From Prochlorococcus sp. AG-402-K22 (GTDB lineage: Bacteria; Cyanobacteriota; Cyanobacteriia; PCC-6307; Cyanobiaceae), in contig QCIJ01000004.1 in NCBI GenBank assembly GCA_003216755.1, forward strand, positions 31,830 to 95,829: a stretch of 64,000 nucleotides of DNA, given 5' to 3'. Numbering within the stretch: the first letter of the stretch is position 1; each line of letters opens with the position of its first letter. Shown here in pieces: positions 61,423 to 64,000 of the stretch. A program made the position numbers and the translations under genes. The notes beneath the pieces are model-generated. The model was not told where the DNA came from. It was given only the letters and a program-made list of their open reading frames with translations, and did not search any database.

Positions 61423-61827
61423 ATGCAAGTAGCTTTTGCCTGGAGCCTTTGTCTATCAGTTGGAGTTGTTTTATTATCAATTATTCCATTAACTATAGGG
61501 AGAGTTAAAGCGGGATATTCTGTTGAAAACATGGCTGCTCCAAGGGCCTTATTCGATGAATTACCTTCTTTTGGTAAAAGAGCAGTTTGGTGTCATCAAA
61601 ATTGTTGGGAAAGTATTTCCCTACATGCACCCGCATGTCTTCTTTGTTTGATTACTTTAACTGACTCTAATATTGCAATAATTGCAGCATTGATTCATCC
61701 TATTTTTCGTTTTTTATATATTGGTGCATATGTATTTAATATCCCAACAGCTAGAGGTTTAATGTGGGCCTCAGGAATTTTTACAACACTTTTGCTCTAC
61801 AAAGAGGGCTTAACACAATTGATATAA
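61423..61827 (+). CDS. MAPEG-family membrane protein
   Basis: GYSVENMAAPRALFDELPSFGKRAVWCHQNCWESISLHAPACLL, HPIFRFLYIGAYVFNIPTARGLMW. Confidence 0.85.
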   Translation: MQVAFAWSLCLSVGVVLLSIIPLTIGRVKAGYSVENMAAPRALFDELPSFGKRAVWCHQNCWESISLHAPACLLCLITLTDSNIAIIAALIHPIFRFLYIGAYVFNIPTARGLMWASGIFTTLLLYKEGLTQLI

Positions 61828-61832
61828 AATAT

Positions 61833-62702
61833 TTAAACAATAAGCTTTTCTAAATCTTTTAATTGATATTCATTGATTAGTTCCACTTTATTTGATTTGG
61901 CTAGTTGATGGGCAGACTTTGTAAAGCCAGATTTTGAGACTATTATTGCATGTGTACCTTTCCAAAATAATTTACCAGCTGAAATTTCCTGAACTGCTTT
62001 ATTTCCAATAGCTTTTTCATGATCTTTGCATTGAATACATATTCTCAAATCATTTATTGACGCAATTAAGTCAACCCCTTGATCTCCTGTATTAGGGGTT
62101 TCTTTTACTTCCCAGCCATTTTGTTTGAGAATTTCCATACAATTATTTTCAAATCTAATACCTTTTTTGTAATTTTCCTTGTTTTTACTTGAGTAGTTTT
62201 TTTCTATTAGGTTTAAGCATGATTTCTCTATTTGACTTGCTATGAATACAAACCAATCTTCAGTCTCGAGCTTTCTAATAGATCCAATTATCTCATCATC
62301 AATACTAGGATTTTCATTACAATATGATCTCCACTTTTCGAAAAATAATTCCATACTTCCAAATTTTTTTAAAATTACTTTTTCCCAGAAGTATGGTATG
62401 CCCTCTTTAAATCGTTTGGATCCATTAAATATGTTTTTCTTAATGGCTTTTTCATCAAGAGGTGGATTACCAATCCATTTTTTATAATCCTCGTTACCGT
62501 AAGCATCTATTTCCCTTAATCTGATCCTCTCCTCTAACAAATTGTATTTGTTTTCTTCTATTAAATTATTAATTGTTTGAATAAAGAAATTGGAATTTAA
62601 GGCATTATTTAATTTAAACTTTTTCTTTTTAATTCTATAATCCCTTACAATTATAAAAATTAAAAAAATTATAAAAATAATTAAAATAAAAAAAATATTC
62701 AT
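61833..62702 (-). CDS. Membrane-anchored Mrr-type restriction endonuclease-like protein
   Basis: N-terminal TM; FENNCMEILKQNGWEVKETPNTGDQGVDLIASINDLRICIQCKDHEKAIGNKAVQEI. Confidence 0.88.
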   Translation of the reverse strand: MNIFFILIIFIIFLIFIIVRDYRIKKKKFKLNNALNSNFFIQTINNLIEENKYNLLEERIRLREIDAYGNEDYKKWIGNPPLDEKAIKKNIFNGSKRFKEGIPYFWEKVILKKFGSMELFFEKWRSYCNENPSIDDEIIGSIRKLETEDWFVFIASQIEKSCLNLIEKNYSSKNKENYKKGIRFENNCMEILKQNGWEVKETPNTGDQGVDLIASINDLRICIQCKDHEKAIGNKAVQEISAGKLFWKGTHAIIVSKSGFTKSAHQLAKSNKVELINEYQLKDLEKLIV

Positions 62703-62722
62703 TAAAGATTTTTATTTTCGAT

Positions 62723-62974
62723 CTAAAAAGTTTTTGTTTTTCTAATAACAAAATTATTTTTTGTTATTACTGAAGATTCATTTACTTCAAACCCATTAAT
62801 TGCTGATATTTCTCCTTTTATGCCTTCTAATGTTAATTGCTCGATAATGCCTTTTATTACTTCATCCTCGACTAATTTCCTATCAATCCTTTCAGGTGTA
62901 ATATCTGTAAGCCATTTTGAGGTCTTTTTTTTTACAACCTCTGTAGGGTTAGTTATTTTTAAGTAGATAGCCAT
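62723..62974 (-). CDS. Hypothetical protein
   Basis: 83-aa ORF. Confidence 0.6.
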   Translation of the reverse strand: MAIYLKITNPTEVVKKKTSKWLTDITPERIDRKLVEDEVIKGIIEQLTLEGIKGEISAINGFEVNESSVITKNNFVIRKTKTF

Positions 62975-63014
62975 TTTTTAAGTCATTCAGTTGAATTATA
63001 AGCATTAAATCTTC

Positions 63015-63212
63015 TTAACTTTTATTATTGTCATTACTTTCCCACTCAAGAAATTGAAAAACAAAAATTGCGAAGATAGAGAAAAATACTATAAACAATC
63101 CTAACCATCCTATGAATTTGTGCTCTGTAAAAAGATTTGTAAGCATTGATTTTTCTTGATATCTTGACTCCATTTCATATTGGTAAGAGTCAATAACTTG
63201 AAATATATTCAT
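63015..63212 (-). CDS. Hypothetical membrane protein
   Basis: 65-aa ORF with one TM. Confidence 0.55.
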   Translation of the reverse strand: MNIFQVIDSYQYEMESRYQEKSMLTNLFTEHKFIGWLGLFIVFFSIFAIFVFQFLEWESNDNNKS

Positions 63213-63254
63213 AATTAATAATTTAGTAAATCTTTCAATTAACGGATAATAATT

Positions 63255-63674
63255 TCAACCGTTTAATTTAATAAATGCCTCCGATAGGAAATCTGGCCTT
63301 TTTCTTATTATAGAAAAATTCAGTTTATTTATTAAGACTAAATTGACTTCAGCAATCGTTAAGATTTCTTTTTTCTTGTTAAGAAAATTTGAAATTATAT
63401 TAATCCTAGGACTTTTTTCAATATTGAATTCGCTCTCTATTGTTATTTTTTCACCAAGAAATAAAGGGGATTTATATTTTATTGAAGAATTTATTAAAGG
63501 TAAATCTAAGCCTTTTTTAGTTAGTTCAAAATAACTTATACCTACTTCTAAAAGTGCATTTATTCGGCTTTCTTCAAGCCAATTAAAATATGTGCCGTGC
63601 CACATTACCCCTGCATGATCTGCATGTTGAGGTAAAACAATTTTTTCTATTTTCCAAACTGGTTTTGAGTTCAT
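63255..63674 (-). CDS. Hotdog-fold acyl-CoA thioesterase (YbgC/4HBT)
   Basis: VLPQHADHAGVMWHGTYFNWLEESRINALLEVGISY. Confidence 0.9.
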   Translation of the reverse strand: MNSKPVWKIEKIVLPQHADHAGVMWHGTYFNWLEESRINALLEVGISYFELTKKGLDLPLINSSIKYKSPLFLGEKITIESEFNIEKSPRINIISNFLNKKKEILTIAEVNLVLINKLNFSIIRKRPDFLSEAFIKLNG

Positions 63675-63779
63675 TTTTTAATTAAAAAATATTTTTATTC
63701 AATGAAAAAACTTACTTTGATATACTAGTTTAATTTTTTTTATTAATATAAGAATCATCAAAACTATATTTATAAATTT

Positions 63780-64000
63780 ATGTTTAATCGAAAAAATAGA
63801 AGTAGAAAAATGAAGAAGATTTTTCAATTGGAAGAATATTTAAATTGGAAAAATATGTCAAAAGATCAGAAGTTAAATTTCAAGAGGGCTTGCTTATTCC
63901 CATTACTTGTCTATTTAGTTTATGTTTTTCTTAATCAGTACTCCTTGGCAATCCTTTTGTTACTTGGTTTTTATTTTTTAATTAGATTTAAAAATAGAAA
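63780..64000 (+). CDS. Partial hypothetical membrane protein running off the right edge
   Basis: MFNRKNRSRKMKKIFQLEEYLNWKNMSKDQKLNFKRACLFPLLVYLVYVFLNQYSLAILLLLGFYFLIRFKNRK... Confidence 0.55.
   Translation, partial: MFNRKNRSRKMKKIFQLEEYLNWKNMSKDQKLNFKRACLFPLLVYLVYVFLNQYSLAILLLLGFYFLIRFKNR

Overview
The window looks like a low-GC, high-light-type Prochlorococcus chromosome, judged from gene content: petG, cytM, chlI, crtL, Yfr1, a cyanate (cyn) operon, and many very small membrane proteins. It is roughly a core half (1-38 kb) followed by an accessory half rich in small ORFs (38-64 kb). Core genes include petH, zwf-opcA-cobB, crtE, folD, leuA, a GH57 enzyme, lycopene cyclase, gyrA, guaB, trxA, hisH, rsmD, petG, cytM, chlI, ruvC, sufE and hom. 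The accessory half holds a cynABDS operon, a full zinc-homeostasis locus (WD40 protein, COG0523 GTPase, znuA, znuC, zur, znuB), sRNA genes, and many short ORFs missing from the supplied track. The strongest observations are: (1) an approximately 110-140 aa module present twice in tandem in ZnuA and once in the neighbouring COG0523 GTPase, next to the His-rich or acidic linker in both; (2) a 39-aa Cys-rich metallothionein-like peptide absent from the ORF track; (3) a Yfr10-like and a Yfr2-like sRNA in one intergenic region, in addition to Yfr1 between guaB and trxA; (4) a decayed TM2-domain gene that is restored by three small edits; (5) tandem Fur-like boxes plus an NtcA box upstream of cynA, whose product has a long N-terminal extension ahead of an internal Tat lipoprotein signal. 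No tRNA, rRNA, CRISPR array, IS element or prophage was recognised. All assignments were made by eye, without database searches.
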